Under the pieces are notes generated by a model, which did no database searches, had not been told where the DNA came from, and saw only the letters and a list, made by a program, of their open reading frames with translations. 64,000 bases of DNA from Telluribacter humicola (GTDB taxonomy: Bacteria > Bacteroidota > Bacteroidia > Cytophagales > Spirosomataceae): positions 744,001 to 808,000 of the forward strand of contig NZ_JAFIQT010000002.1 in assembly GCF_017355935.1 (NCBI RefSeq), given 5' to 3'. Both the position numbers and the translations under genes were made by a program. Below, in pieces: positions 63,994-64,000 of this stretch; positions within the stretch are counted from its first letter, which is position 1; the number at the start of each line of letters is the position of its first letter.

Positions 63994-64000
63994 TGGAAAT
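63993..64000 (+). CDS. Start of the next phage gene (cut by the window)
   Basis: The TGATG overlap at 63991-63995 joins the stop of the terminase-small-like gene to an ATG. By context this should be the large terminase, but only two codons are visible. Confidence 0.35.

Overview
This window looks like about 58 kb of chromosome from a member of the Bacteroidota, probably order Cytophagales (Spirosoma/Dyadobacter-like), followed by the left part of a prophage or phage-derived island. Evidence for the lineage: a TonB-dependent receptor, a GMC oxidoreductase paired with a gluconate-2-dehydrogenase subunit 3, a TamL-type lipoprotein, the miaB/sigma-54 activator/lptE/TPR/secG cluster, Bat-type VWA and TPR genes, near absence of Shine-Dalgarno sequences, and promoters of the TTTG-N19-TAnnTTTG type. 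The genus cannot be fixed from the sequence alone.

Layout. 1-9.2 kb: a secreted propeller/HEAT/cytochrome c protein, a PhnA-like stub, a DUF4349 lipoprotein, a class V aminotransferase, an NmrA-like reductase and an M28 peptidase. 9.3-19.3 kb: GMC oxidoreductase with its small subunit, a TonB receptor, a secreted esterase, an AhpD-like/NTF2-like/AraC group and a secreted propeller-like protein. 19.3-36.7 kb: housekeeping genes (sucC, an ABC ATPase, glutaminase, groES-groEL, secG-TPR-lptE-sigma54 activator-miaB, tamL, an rRNA methyltransferase, a queuosine precursor transporter, an aminotransferase). 36.8-46.6 kb: DinB, a collagen-like lipoprotein, OsmC, SemiSWEET, gamma-glutamyltransferase, a large two-core hybrid kinase, GNAT and a nucleotide pyrophosphatase. 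46.8-57.5 kb: gltB-gltD, rnz, STAS, purC and bat genes. Strong bidirectional hairpin terminators separate most units.

57.6-58.6 kb is a tRNA cluster (Ser-GCU, Pro-UGG, Arg-UCU) containing at least two decayed tRNA copies that share a structured insertion. Phage-type genes begin immediately after tRNA-Arg: DUF932, a ParB-like protein, a CmoA-like enzyme, a cytosine-C5 DNA methyltransferase, a small array of tRNA genes with terminators, and a terminase-small-subunit-like protein whose stop overlaps the start of the next (truncated) gene.

The most exciting object is the phage cassette at 59947-62226. A homologue of CmoA, the carboxy-S-adenosylmethionine (CxSAM) synthase, overlaps by 13 nt a DNA cytosine-C5 methyltransferase in which the invariant motif X Asn of GN-x-V-P-P is replaced by Arg. 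An Asn-to-Lys change at that motif X position is known to let an engineered CpG methyltransferase (M.MpeI N374K) use CxSAM and write 5-carboxymethylcytosine. Together this suggests a natural phage DNA carboxymethylation system. One caveat is written out below: the CmoA homologue lacks the usual carboxylate-binding Arg. The tRNA array starts with an initiator-like tRNA, which is also unusual.
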